From contig NZ_CBFIEO010000023.1 in NCBI RefSeq assembly GCF_965661665.1, forward strand, positions 1 to 29,502: 29,502 nt of DNA, read 5' to 3'. Source of the DNA: Cognatiyoonia sp965661665 (GTDB taxonomy: Bacteria; Pseudomonadota; Alphaproteobacteria; Rhodobacterales; Rhodobacteraceae). Shown one piece after another: positions 15,980 through 24,015 of this stretch. Numbering within the stretch: position 1 is the first letter of the stretch; the number at the start of each line of letters is the position of its first letter. The notes below the pieces were generated by a model that saw only the letters and a list, made by a program, of their open reading frames with translations, was not told the origin of the DNA and did no database searches. Both the position numbers and the translations under genes were made by a program.

Positions 15980-16891
15980 TTAGCCGGAAATGGATGCTTT
16001 GTAGATGGATGCGATCGTCCCAGCCAATGTCGCGTTGAACTCTTCGTCGGATTGTTGCGCTGACAACCCTTCGGTCAACGCGCGGGAGAAGCTGGCGATC
16101 ACACCGGCATTCTCGCTCAAGCGGCGGTTTGCCTCAGTGCGGTCATAGCCACCGGAGAGGGCGACAACCTGCAAAACGGCGTCATGGTCCACGCATGGCT
16201 GATAGTGGCCTGCCGTCTCTGGCAGTGTCAGTTTCAACATCACAGGTACTGAGTTGTCCCAAGCGTCGAGGTGCTTTGTCAGCTCCGCCGACAGTATGTC
16301 TTCTGCCGCTGCTTTGTCAGCTATCTTGATGTTCACCTCAGGCTCAATAATCGGCACAAGCCCATGTGCTGCGATCTGTGCGCCAATCTCAAACTGTTGC
16401 GCAACGATTGCCGCGATACCGTCTGCATTCGCGGCATTGATGACGGACCGCATCTTGGTTCCGAACATGCCTGCGTCCACGGCGCGGCCCAGTGTTTCGT
16501 CCACACCGTCGATCTGCTTCATCAGTTGCACGCCGTCGTGTTCGTCCATCAAGCCCTTGTCGACCTTCAGGAACGGCACCACGCCATTGTCTTCCCACAG
16601 CGTCCGAGCGGCTGGTTTTTCACCGATGGTGCGGTCCATTGTCATCTCGAACAGGATCGCGCCCAACACTTCGTTGCCGCTAAACGCTGGCGCCTGAACA
16701 ATCCGCGTGCGCATCTGGTGGATCAGCGCAAACATCTCGTCATCGTTGGCGTATTCACTTTCTTCAACGCCATAAAGCCTAAGTGCCTTTGGTGTCGATC
16801 CACCAGACTGGTCAAGGGCTGCGATAAATCCGTGGCCGGATGCAATGTGATCAAGCTGATCCTGATTTGGCATAGAAGAAAGGTCCAACAT
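15980..16891 (-). CDS. fba: Fructose-bisphosphate aldolase class I
   Basis: Schiff-base aldolase interconverting fructose 1,6-bisphosphate with glyceraldehyde 3-phosphate and dihydroxyacetone phosphate. The 303-residue product has 'FIAALDQSGGSTPKALRLYG' near the N-terminus, 'VPFLKVDKG', 'GTKMRSVI', 'GLVPIIEPEVNI', and 'PVMLKLTLPE' with the predicted Schiff-base Lys220. Class I enzymes of this bacterial type need no metal. The start at 16891 is used; an ATG six codons later (MPNQDQL) is also possible. It follows pgk by 101 bases, with its own promoter and tandem operator-like elements in the gap and a strong terminator after it. Confidence 0.93.
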   Translation of the reverse strand: MLDLSSMPNQDQLDHIASGHGFIAALDQSGGSTPKALRLYGVEESEYANDDEMFALIHQMRTRIVQAPAFSGNEVLGAILFEMTMDRTIGEKPAARTLWEDNGVVPFLKVDKGLMDEHDGVQLMKQIDGVDETLGRAVDAGMFGTKMRSVINAANADGIAAIVAQQFEIGAQIAAHGLVPIIEPEVNIKIADKAAAEDILSAELTKHLDAWDNSVPVMLKLTLPETAGHYQPCVDHDAVLQVVALSGGYDRTEANRRLSENAGVIASFSRALTEGLSAQQSDEEFNATLAGTIASIYKASISG

Positions 16892-16927
16892 GTTGAAATT
16901 ACCACTGGTAACGCCCCCAGCCTCTTG

Positions 16928-16956
16928 CTGATAGGGGACGAGGGTAAATCAAACAA
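16928..16956 (-). promoter_or_regulatory. Candidate fba promoter
   Basis: On the minus strand TTGTTT (-35, 16951-16956) and TATCAG (-10, 16928-16933) are separated by 17 bases. This gives fba its own start inside the pgk-fba gap. Confidence 0.55.
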
Positions 16957-16964
16957 TGATGGTC

Positions 16965-16985
16965 GCGCTAACGATTGCGCTAACG
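16965..16985. promoter_or_regulatory. Tandem GCGCTAACG elements upstream of the fba promoter
   Basis: GCGCTAACG occurs at 16965-16973 and again at 16977-16985, a 12-base period, directly upstream of the candidate -35. A third TGCGCTAA lies at 18208-18215 upstream of pgk. The half-site GTTAGC with central GCGC resembles operators of LacI-family central-carbon regulators (CceR in Rhodobacter), an attribution from memory. Confidence 0.5.
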
Positions 16986-16992
16986 TTGGAAT

Positions 16993-18171
16993 TTAGTTGG
17001 AAAGAGCCGCAACACCGGGAAGGGTTTTGCCTTCCATCCACTCCAAAAACGCGCCACCTGCGGTGGAGATATAGGTGAAATCGTCAGCGGCTTTCGCGTG
17101 ATTGAGTGCGGCAACGGTGTCGCCACCACCCGCGACCGAGATAAGCTTACCCGCTTTCGTCAGCTTCGCCGCAATCTGCGCCGCTGCATTTGTGGCCGCA
17201 TCAAAGGGTTCGATTTCAAAAGCACCCAAAGGACCGTTCCAGAGCAGCGTTTTGGCTTTGCTCAGCACCTCTTCGATATAGGCCACGGTTTTGGGTCCAG
17301 CATCCAAGATCATCGCGTCGTCGGGGCAGGCATCAGGGGCCAGATTTTCATTGACCGCGTTTGCGGCAAATTCGCGCGCGACAACGATGTCGCGAGGCAG
17401 GATCACTTCACAGCCTGCCGCGTCTGCTTTGGCTAGAATGTCCCGCGCCGTGTCCGCCAGATCATGTTCGCACAACGATTTGCCAACGGACAGGCCTTGC
17501 GCCGCCAAGAACGTATTCGCCATGCCACCGCCGATGATCAGATAATCGACCTTGCCCATCAAATTACCCAAAAGCTCCAACTTGGTGGAGACTTTGGCAC
17601 CGCCGACTAAAGCCACAACCGGCCGCTTGGGGCAACCGAGGGCGGTTTCCAACGCGCTCAATTCCGCCGCCATCAACCGACCCGCGCAAGACGGGCGCAG
17701 TTTGGAAATGGCTTCGGTGCTGGCATGGGCGCGGTGCGCGGCGGAGAACGCATCGTGCACGTAAATATCGCAAAGCGACGCCAGACGCTTCGCAAAGGCC
17801 GGATCATTGGCTTCCTCACCGGGGTTAAAGCGCAAGTTCTCAAGTAACAGCACTTCGTTGCCTTCCATTTCTTTCACTGCATCGCGGTAATCGGTGTTCG
17901 CCCAAGTGATCGGAAGGCCCAGCACATCCGCTACGGTCGGCGCGATGTGTTCAAGTGACATCTCAGGTACGACCTTTCCCTTAGGCCGTCCAAAGTGCGC
18001 CATTAGGATGACCGAGCCACCGGCATCTTGAATGTCGTAAACCGTGTCCGCGATCCGCTCGATCCGCGTGGTGTCGGTGACAACGCCATCTTCCATTGGA
18101 ACATTGATATCGACCCGCACCAACACGCGCTTGCCTGCAAGATCCATGTCATCAAGAGTTTTCCAGGCCAT
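16993..18171 (-). CDS. pgk: Phosphoglycerate kinase
   Basis: Transfers phosphate between 1,3-bisphosphoglycerate and ADP in glycolysis and runs in reverse in gluconeogenesis. The 392-residue product has 'RVLVRVDINVPMEDG' near the N-terminus, the basic-patch motif 'MAHFGRPKG', 'LLLENLRFNPGEE', 'VGGAKVSTKLELL', 'GGGMANTFLAAQG', 'LLWNGPLGAFE' and the nucleotide loop 'VAGGGDTVAAL'. Length and both domains are normal. It is divergent from the cyclophilin gene (start 18334) and upstream of fba. The region before it contains a TGCGCTAA element like those at fba. Confidence 0.97.
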   Translation of the reverse strand: MAWKTLDDMDLAGKRVLVRVDINVPMEDGVVTDTTRIERIADTVYDIQDAGGSVILMAHFGRPKGKVVPEMSLEHIAPTVADVLGLPITWANTDYRDAVKEMEGNEVLLLENLRFNPGEEANDPAFAKRLASLCDIYVHDAFSAAHRAHASTEAISKLRPSCAGRLMAAELSALETALGCPKRPVVALVGGAKVSTKLELLGNLMGKVDYLIIGGGMANTFLAAQGLSVGKSLCEHDLADTARDILAKADAAGCEVILPRDIVVAREFAANAVNENLAPDACPDDAMILDAGPKTVAYIEEVLSKAKTLLWNGPLGAFEIEPFDAATNAAAQIAAKLTKAGKLISVAGGGDTVAALNHAKAADDFTYISTAGGAFLEWMEGKTLPGVAALSN

Positions 18172-18333
18172 ATCAATGCTCCAGGCTATGTTGTGATGCG
18201 GCTGACATGCGCTAAGTCCGACGTGGCGTCAACAGCCGGGCGCTGCAAAGCCGCCAACCGCGCTTGCGCTTTGGGTTGGCTTTCGACCAGCTTCGCCATA
18301 TGTCAAAGCAAATCTGACGAACAGGAGACCGGC

Positions 18334-18840
18334 ATGGCCGACATCAAGGACCCCGAAAACACAATCATCATGACCCTGAAAGACGGCGATGTGGTTATCC
18401 AACTGCTGCCGGACGTAGCACCTGCGCATTGCGACCGCATGAAAGAGCTTGCCCGCGCCGGCGCTTATGACAACGTGTGCTTCCACCGTGTGATCGACGG
18501 CTTTATGGCGCAGACCGGCGATGTAGCTAACGGTAATATGGAAGACAACTTCAACATCGGTCGCGCTGGAACAGGCGGTTCCGACATGCCAGACCTACCT
18601 GCCGAATTTTCGAAAATCCCGCACGCGCGTGGGTCATTGGGCGCGGCACGGTCGGCCAACCCAAACTCTGCCAACAGCCAGTTCTTCATTAACTTCAAAG
18701 ACAATGACTTCCTGAACGGGCAGTACACGGTATATGGCCAAGTGATTTCTGGGATGGAGCATGTGGACGCCATCACACGCGGTGAGCCGCCGATGAACCC
18801 AGACCGTATGATCAGCTTCAAGGTTGCCGCAGATGTCTAG
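18334..18840 (+). CDS. Cyclophilin-type peptidyl-prolyl isomerase, cytoplasmic
   Basis: Catalyses cis-trans isomerisation of X-Pro bonds. The 168-residue product has no signal peptide and contains the cyclophilin signature 'CFHRVIDGFMAQTGD' and 'NSANSQFFINFKDNDFLNGQ'. The ATG at 18334 is preceded by AGGAG; the long upstream extension of the open frame overlaps the pgk promoter region and has no family similarity. It overlaps the next cyclophilin gene by eight bases, so the two are translated from one message. It corresponds to the PpiB type. Confidence 0.95.
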   Translation: MADIKDPENTIIMTLKDGDVVIQLLPDVAPAHCDRMKELARAGAYDNVCFHRVIDGFMAQTGDVANGNMEDNFNIGRAGTGGSDMPDLPAEFSKIPHARGSLGAARSANPNSANSQFFINFKDNDFLNGQYTVYGQVISGMEHVDAITRGEPPMNPDRMISFKVAADV

Positions 18841-19501
18841 GTCAACCGCCTTTGCACCGCTCGCGGTCGCTTTGGCAGTTGTGGTCGCGATTGTGTTCTT
18901 CCGTTTTGGCGCTGCACCTGAAGAGGTCGCTGCGACTGAAGAACCTGCATTGACAGAAGCGACATCTAAAGGTTTGGACTATGGCCTCGAAATCGATGTG
19001 GCGGGGGAGGCCAATGGCACAATCGTAATCGACCTTTTCGAAGATACTGCGCCGCTGCACACGGCGCAGATCGTGATGATTGCCAACCAAGGGCTCTATA
19101 ATGGTGTAGTCTTTCACCGCGTGATAGAAGGCTTCATGGCGCAAACGGGCGATGTAGAGTTTGGCCGCGCTGATGGCGATTTGGCCCGCGCTGGCATGGG
19201 TGGGTCCGACCTGCCCAACATTCCGGCAGAGTTCAGCAAGCAGAACTTTGATCGAGCCATCGTCGGCATGGCACGGGCGCAGGATCCAAATTCAGCCAAC
19301 AGCCAGTTTTTCATCATGTTCGCTGAAGGGCCGTTCTTGAATGAGAACTACACGATTGTTGGCGAAGTCATCTCGGGCATGGAGGTCGTGGACCTGATCA
19401 AGCGCGGCACAGGCGCCAATGGCGCGGTTGTCGGCGCACCAGATGTGATGACTGACGTGCGCGTCACTGAACAATCTGACGGTCCCCTCACTTTGTTGTG
19501 A
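18833..19501 (+). CDS. Cyclophilin-type peptidyl-prolyl isomerase, exported or membrane-anchored
   Basis: A 222-residue cyclophilin with an N-terminal hydrophobic segment (about residues 8-26, 'FAPLAVALAVVVAIVFFRFG') and an Ala/Glu-rich linker, placing the catalytic domain in the periplasm. The domain carries 'VFHRVIEGFMAQTGDVEFG' and 'DPNSANSQFFIMFAEG'. The ATG at 18833 lies inside the end of the preceding gene (ATGTCTAG, where TAG is the upstream stop), which implies coupled translation. No clear cleavage site is visible, so it may stay anchored. The pair supplies the same activity on both sides of the inner membrane. Confidence 0.93.
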   Translation: MSRSTAFAPLAVALAVVVAIVFFRFGAAPEEVAATEEPALTEATSKGLDYGLEIDVAGEANGTIVIDLFEDTAPLHTAQIVMIANQGLYNGVVFHRVIEGFMAQTGDVEFGRADGDLARAGMGGSDLPNIPAEFSKQNFDRAIVGMARAQDPNSANSQFFIMFAEGPFLNENYTIVGEVISGMEVVDLIKRGTGANGAVVGAPDVMTDVRVTEQSDGPLTLL

Positions 19502-19505
19502 GGGG
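19484..19505 (+). terminator. Hairpin overlapping the second cyclophilin stop codon
   Basis: CCCCTCAC (19484-19491) pairs with GTGAGGGG (19498-19505) around TTTGTT. There is no T-run after it, so it may protect the 3' end rather than terminate by itself. Confidence 0.5.
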
Positions 19506-19564
19506 GCTATCACCACCAGCCCCACAAGCCTTATGTTTTGATCATCCGCTGAAAATTGATCATC

Positions 19565-19999
19565 ATGATGCGCCTCATCGCCATCATCGCTGCAGGTCTG
19601 CTGGCTGCCAGCCAAGCTGTCGCCAACCCCGATTTCTGGGTACATGAATGACCCAGCACGGACTTTGATAAGACCAATGTGCCAAGCTGGGTCGAAATCC
19701 TGTCCGGCGGTCCGCCTAAAGATGACATCCCAGCGTTGGCGAGAGTGGTACGCGTGGGTGACCGCGAGTGGCCGCTGACACGACTGGCGGAGGAAGGCGT
19801 TACCACCGAAGCGGGCGTGACGCTCAGTTGGACAGCAGGTCAAGCCTCCGCCCTCGACAGTCAGCGGATTGCGGACGGTAAGGATGTGGGCAACGTGCGG
19901 GTGAAGAATGCAGACGGCAACGACCTGCCGCATGATGTGATCTTCTCCTTTGCTTATCACGCCTTCTGGCCCGATGGTGAGTGGATTCTGAGCAGCTAA
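19565..19999 (+). pseudogene. DUF3179 family secreted protein, internally deleted with nonsense codon
   Basis: One frame gives a signal peptide (MMRLIAIIAAGLLAASQAVA), 'NPDFWVHE', a TGA stop at 19649-19651 where the family has Trp, then 'STDFDKTNVPSWVEILSGGP' and 'PKDDIPAL'. This runs directly into the C-terminal part 'ARVVRVGDREWPLTRLAEEG' and ends 'FAYHAFWPDGEWILSS'. Family members are about 320 residues long. The central region with the conserved Cys motif (FCPLC type) is absent, so about 180-200 codons have been lost in frame at about 19737. The function of intact DUF3179 proteins is not established. The relic follows the cyclophilin pair and precedes the EamA gene. Confidence 0.75.
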
Positions 20000-20053
20000 A
20001 AGAAACTGCTGCGCACGGTTGACACTGCGCCCGTTTCGCTGGCTCATGCGCGC

Positions 20054-20938
20054 ATGGATCGCAAGTCACAGATCGACCTTTTTGGCGCTGTCGCGCTCAC
20101 CGGCTTTGCGGTGTTCTTGGCGTTCAACCAAGTGGTCATCAAAGTCACCAATGAAGGTATTCAGCCGGTGTTCCTCGCAGGCGTCCGGTCCGTAGGAGCG
20201 GTGGTCTGCCTGTGGCTCTGGCTGAAATGGCGCGGCATTCCGGTGCAATCCTCCCGCGCGGGTGTGATCTGGGGCATCTTCGCGGGTCTCATCTTTGGCG
20301 CGCAGTTCTTGTTCCTGTTTGTCGCGCTTGATCTGACGACCGTTGGACGCGCCAGCATCATCTTTTATTCGATGCCGATTTGGCTGTCGCTCTTGGCCCA
20401 TGTGATGCTGCCCAATGACAAGATCAACGCGCTGAAGTTCGTGGGCCTGATCCTCGCGATGAGCGGCGTCGCTTGGGCGTTTTGGGACCGCAGTAGCGGA
20501 ACGGCGATCCTGATTGGTGATTTAGCCGCTCTTGGCGGTGCGGTGTCATGGGCGGTGCTGACCATCATCATGAAAGCCAGCCCGCTCAACGACGAACGTC
20601 CAGAGATGCAACTATTTTGGCAAGTGCTCGTCTCCGGCCCTCTGCTGATTGTGGCGTCTTTTTTCTTTGGCGACCTAATCCGCGACCTTCAACCGATCCA
20701 CATCGCAGGGCTAATTTTCCAGATCGTGATAGTTGTCACCGCGGGCTTTGTCTTCTGGCTCTGGCTTCTGTCGATCTATCCCGCGTCTAGCGTCGGCTCT
20801 TTCAGCTTCTTGTCGCCGGTGATGAGCGTGGCGCTCGGCTGGCTCCTTTTGGGGGAGGAGGTCGGCACTGACATCCTCATCGCGCTCGGCCTCGTGGCAC
20901 TCGGCATCGTGCTGATCAATCGGCCCAAAAAGGCTTAA
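20054..20938 (+). CDS. EamA/DMT-family transporter
   Basis: Inner-membrane permease of the drug/metabolite transporter superfamily; the substrate cannot be told from the sequence. The 294-residue product has about ten hydrophobic helices in two EamA repeats: first half 'LTGFAVFLAFNQVVIK' to 'LVGLILAMSGVAWAFW'-like segments, second half 'ALGGAVSWAVLTIIMKAS' to 'ALGLVALGIVLINRPKKA'. The start at 20054 has no ribosome site. A TTGACA at 20019-20024 would place transcription start close to the ATG, so a leaderless message is possible. It converges on the selO gene; the two stop codons overlap in TTAA. Confidence 0.88.
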   Translation: MDRKSQIDLFGAVALTGFAVFLAFNQVVIKVTNEGIQPVFLAGVRSVGAVVCLWLWLKWRGIPVQSSRAGVIWGIFAGLIFGAQFLFLFVALDLTTVGRASIIFYSMPIWLSLLAHVMLPNDKINALKFVGLILAMSGVAWAFWDRSSGTAILIGDLAALGGAVSWAVLTIIMKASPLNDERPEMQLFWQVLVSGPLLIVASFFFGDLIRDLQPIHIAGLIFQIVIVVTAGFVFWLWLLSIYPASSVGSFSFLSPVMSVALGWLLLGEEVGTDILIALGLVALGIVLINRPKKA

Positions 20939-22335
20939 GTGCCGCAGAACGTTCGCGTGACGACCTCTGAATTTACAGGCGCTTTCGCAAACTTGGCGTT
21001 GGGCGTGTAAGGCTGCGTCACGGCATCCAACATCTCATGAAACGGCGCAAAGTCGCCCGCAACACCCGCTGCAATAACCGCCTCTGCCTGATGGTTGCGC
21101 GGAATGACGTGCGGGTTTGCTATTGCCATCACCTCGGCGAAGTTGTCGTCCTGACGTGCGCTCCAACGGTCGCGCCACGCGGCGAATGCCTCCCGATTGG
21201 CAAACTGATCTTGCGCTGCATCGGTGTGCAGATTGGCGAAGGTGTTGGTGAAATCGGCGCCATCCTCCGCCATCAAGCCAAGGAGATCATGGATCAGTGC
21301 GTCATCTTCTGGCTGCGCATCTTCCAGCCCGATCTTGCGACCGAAAAGCCGCCGCCACTCCGCCTCATAAAGCGCAGGGTAGCGGTTCACGCTTTCGGTG
21401 AACGCCTCCACCGCCGCATCCTGATCCGGCATCATCGGCACCAAAGCTGTCGCCAGTTGCGCCATGTTCCAAATCGCCACGCGGGGTTGGTTGCCATAGG
21501 CGTAGCGGCCCATCTGATCGATAGAGCTGAAGACCTTCATCGGCACATAATCATCCATGAAGGCGCAGGGGCCATAATCAATGGTCTCCCCCGATAAGGC
21601 CACGTTGTCGGTGTTCATAACGCCGTGAATGAAGCCAACCGACATCCATTTGGCCACCAAAGCCGCGTTGCGTGCAATTACGGCGTCCAGTAGTTTCAAA
21701 GGGCTTGTCGCCTCTGGGTAATGCCGCGCGACCACATGCTCGAATAACGCTTGGCTTGCTGCCAGTTCCTGCCGCGCGGTGTAAACTTGGAAGGTGCCGA
21801 CGCGAATATGGCTCTGCGCGACACGGGCTAGGATCGCACCGGGCAAAACCTGCTCCCGATAAACCGGATCGCCTGTTGTCACCGCCGCCAAAGCGCGGGT
21901 CGTCGGGACGCCCATCGCATGCATCGCCTCGCTGACTAGATACTCCCGCAGGACAGGCCCCAACCAAGACCGCCCGTCGCCGTTGCGGGAATAGGGTGTG
22001 GGGCCAGAGCCCTTCAACTGGATGTCGCGGCGCACACCGTCCTGGCCCACCACTTCGCCCAGCAGGATTGCGCGGCCATCGCCCAGTTGTGGGTTCCAAT
22101 GCCCAAACTGATGGCCCGCATAAAGCTGCGCCAAGGGGTCCGCTCCGACGGGCACTTTGTTCCCGCCGATCACCTCCGCCAAATCGGTCAGATCAAATGT
22201 GATGCCCAGCTCCTCAGCCAAAGCGTCATTCTTTACGATCAAATCAGGCCGCGCGACGGGTGTCGGCGCGATAAGGGTGAACATCTGCGCGGGCAGGGTG
22301 GCGTAGGTGTTCTCAAACGGGAAAGTCGTGCTCAT
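20935..22335 (-). CDS. selO: Protein adenylyltransferase SelO (YdiU family)
   Basis: Pseudokinase-fold enzyme that transfers AMP from ATP to protein Ser, Thr or Tyr; in E. coli it acts on redox-related targets. The 466-residue product has 'YAGHQFGHWNPQLGDGRAI', the nucleotide-binding segment 'IQLKGSGPTPYSRNGDGRS', 'GVMNTDNVALSG' and the DFG-like 'IDYGPCAFMD'. It ends FCGT: Cys464 occupies the place of selenocysteine in animal SelO. Length is within the family range. It is the last gene of a leftward set, 29 bases after the GNAT gene, and its stop overlaps the stop of the convergent EamA gene. Confidence 0.93.
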   Translation of the reverse strand: MSTTFPFENTYATLPAQMFTLIAPTPVARPDLIVKNDALAEELGITFDLTDLAEVIGGNKVPVGADPLAQLYAGHQFGHWNPQLGDGRAILLGEVVGQDGVRRDIQLKGSGPTPYSRNGDGRSWLGPVLREYLVSEAMHAMGVPTTRALAAVTTGDPVYREQVLPGAILARVAQSHIRVGTFQVYTARQELAASQALFEHVVARHYPEATSPLKLLDAVIARNAALVAKWMSVGFIHGVMNTDNVALSGETIDYGPCAFMDDYVPMKVFSSIDQMGRYAYGNQPRVAIWNMAQLATALVPMMPDQDAAVEAFTESVNRYPALYEAEWRRLFGRKIGLEDAQPEDDALIHDLLGLMAEDGADFTNTFANLHTDAAQDQFANREAFAAWRDRWSARQDDNFAEVMAIANPHVIPRNHQAEAVIAAGVAGDFAPFHEMLDAVTQPYTPNAKFAKAPVNSEVVTRTFCGT

Positions 22336-22364
22336 GCGGTCAACATAAAGGTCGTGGGGCGGAT

Positions 22365-22814
22365 TTACAGCACCCGCGACATCAGCGCGTATTTCTCACG
22401 CAGTTTGAACCCAATGCCTTTATATAAGTTCTGCGTCGCACCGTCGTCGCGGTTTACCTCCAAATGGATCGCTTTAAGGCCGGCGCCTTTCAGCGCTTTG
22501 ATCACGCTGTCGAGTACTTCCTGCCCAATGCCCCGCTTGCGAACATTGGGCCTGATCCAAATCTCGTCAAGGAACCCGTCCATACCGCCCAATTCCAACG
22601 ACCAACCGAAGGAGATGATGAGGTATCCCACAGGCGCGGCTTTTGGCCCAAAAATATAGGCCACCGCTAAGGGCGAGCCTTGCAAGATGGGCGCGATAGA
22701 GGCTTGCCGCTCTTTCTCCGTCGTTTCGATCCCGATTTCCTTGTGGAAGGCTGCGATCATCGTCAACAACACCTCAGCATCGTCAGGCCCGCAAAGATGA
22801 ATGTTTGTGCTCAT
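22365..22814 (-). CDS. GNAT family N-acetyltransferase
   Basis: An acetyl-CoA-dependent acetyltransferase of unknown substrate. The 149-residue product has the GNAT core: 'LDEIWIRPNVRKRGIGQEVL' with the pyrophosphate-binding R-x-x-G-I-G loop, then 'LHLEVNRDD'-type beta-5 ('AIHLEVNRDDGATQNLYKGI') and the final 'GFKLREKYALMSRVL'. The ATG overlaps the nucleoside hydrolase stop by four bases (ATGA), so it is translationally coupled. This places it in an operon with nucleoside hydrolase and selO, but no pathway link is obvious. Confidence 0.9.
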   Translation of the reverse strand: MSTNIHLCGPDDAEVLLTMIAAFHKEIGIETTEKERQASIAPILQGSPLAVAYIFGPKAAPVGYLIISFGWSLELGGMDGFLDEIWIRPNVRKRGIGQEVLDSVIKALKGAGLKAIHLEVNRDDGATQNLYKGIGFKLREKYALMSRVL

Positions 22815-23752
22815 AATCGCGCTAACCTTTCGGTCAAGAGCTCAAAGAAACCGTTAGCGTCAATGTCGCGCATGAACATCGCATTCGGTGGACGGTCCGT
22901 CACCCGCCACCAATCGGTGACGGTCATGCCAAGGGTCAGCGCGCTTTCGATCTCAACCTCGATATTTACATGACGACCGGAGAAGAGCTCAGGCTTTAAA
23001 AGATAGGCGATCACGCAAGGGTCGTGCAGCGGCGCGCCCTCAGACCCGTATTTCTCCTTATCAAACCGCTCAAAGAAGTCGGTCCATTCGGCCACCATCG
23101 TGCCAACCTCGGTGCCCATATTACGAAAAGCATCAACGCGGGCGCGGTTGGTCAGCGCTTTATGCGTCACATCGAGCGGCATAACGGTGATCGGCACGCC
23201 GGAGGCAAAGACGATCTTCGCGGCTTCGGGATCAACGTAGATGTTAAACTCTGCTGTTGGTGTGATGTTGCCCACCTCGAAATAGGCCCCGCCCATCAAA
23301 ACGATCTCTTGCACACGCTCCACCACGTCCGGCGCTTGCTGAAAGGCCATGGCGATATTGGTCAGCGGCCCAATGGGGCAGAGTGTGACGGTGCCTGTCG
23401 GCTCCCTCCGCAGCGTTTCAATGATGAAAACGACCGCGTGCGTGTCCTGCAGCGGCATCACAGGATCTTCCATCTGCGGGCCATCAAGGCCGGTCTTGCC
23501 GTGGACATGTTCTGCCGTGACAAGCTTGCGCGTCAGAGGCGCCTCGGCCCCTGCAAAGACCAACGTGTCCGGCTTGTCCGCCAATTCACAGACGATCCGC
23601 GCGTTCTTATGGGTCAGCGGAAGCGGCACGTTGCCTGCCACCGCTGTGATCCCCAAAACGTCCAATTCTTCAGGTGACGCCAGCGCCAGCAAAATGGCTA
23701 CCGCATCGTCCTGACCCGGATCTGTATCAATGATGATTTTACGTGCTGTCAT
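22811..23752 (-). CDS. Inosine/uridine-preferring nucleoside hydrolase family protein
   Basis: Hydrolyses the N-glycosidic bond of ribonucleosides for base salvage. The 313-residue product starts MTARKIIIDTDPGQDDAVAI, with the Ca2+-binding Asp11, Asp15 and Asp16. Other family features are 'HGKTGLDG', 'LCPIGPLTNIAMA', 'VLMGGAYFEVGN', 'AEFNIYVDPEAAK' and the second Ca2+ ligand Asp244 in LHDP. The start is set by GAGGGGG upstream; the 76 extra codons of the longer open frame have no family similarity. Base specificity cannot be assigned. It is first in a leftward operon with the GNAT and selO genes. Confidence 0.95.
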   Translation of the reverse strand: MTARKIIIDTDPGQDDAVAILLALASPEELDVLGITAVAGNVPLPLTHKNARIVCELADKPDTLVFAGAEAPLTRKLVTAEHVHGKTGLDGPQMEDPVMPLQDTHAVVFIIETLRREPTGTVTLCPIGPLTNIAMAFQQAPDVVERVQEIVLMGGAYFEVGNITPTAEFNIYVDPEAAKIVFASGVPITVMPLDVTHKALTNRARVDAFRNMGTEVGTMVAEWTDFFERFDKEKYGSEGAPLHDPCVIAYLLKPELFSGRHVNIEVEIESALTLGMTVTDWWRVTDRPPNAMFMRDIDANGFFELLTERLARL

Positions 23753-23773
23753 AAGCACCCCCTCGTCCCTAGG

Positions 23774-23800
23774 CAGATACACTGACTGCTGCTGCTTCAA
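23774..23800 (-). promoter_or_regulatory. Weak candidate promoter for the nucleoside hydrolase operon
   Basis: On the minus strand TTGAAG (23795-23800) and TATCTG (23774-23779) are separated by 15 bases. The rest of 23753-24015 holds no gene or repeat that I can support. Confidence 0.3.
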
Positions 23801-24015
23801 AGGGCAAGCGGCAAACTCTGCCCGCAGTGGATGAAGTTTTGCGCGTTTCGACCTGACAAGCGACTGGTCCTTCGACCGCGCAACCGGTGGGTTGATTCTG
23901 GCAGCGGATTGCGTTTTTTGGGGCGCTTCGACCACAGCCCTCCAAACTCCAAAACGACGGGCGCATATAGGCCTCGGCACCGCGCATCCTGCCGGTGCAT
24001 TACAGGAGACCTAAA

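Noticed and set aside
20935..20952. Possible selenocysteine at the SelO C-terminus
   Set aside because: The codon is TGC (Cys) in FCGT; there is no in-frame TGA before the stop.
23753..23980. N-terminal extension of the nucleoside hydrolase
   Set aside because: The extra 76 codons show no family similarity; the ATG at 23752 has a strong ribosome site.
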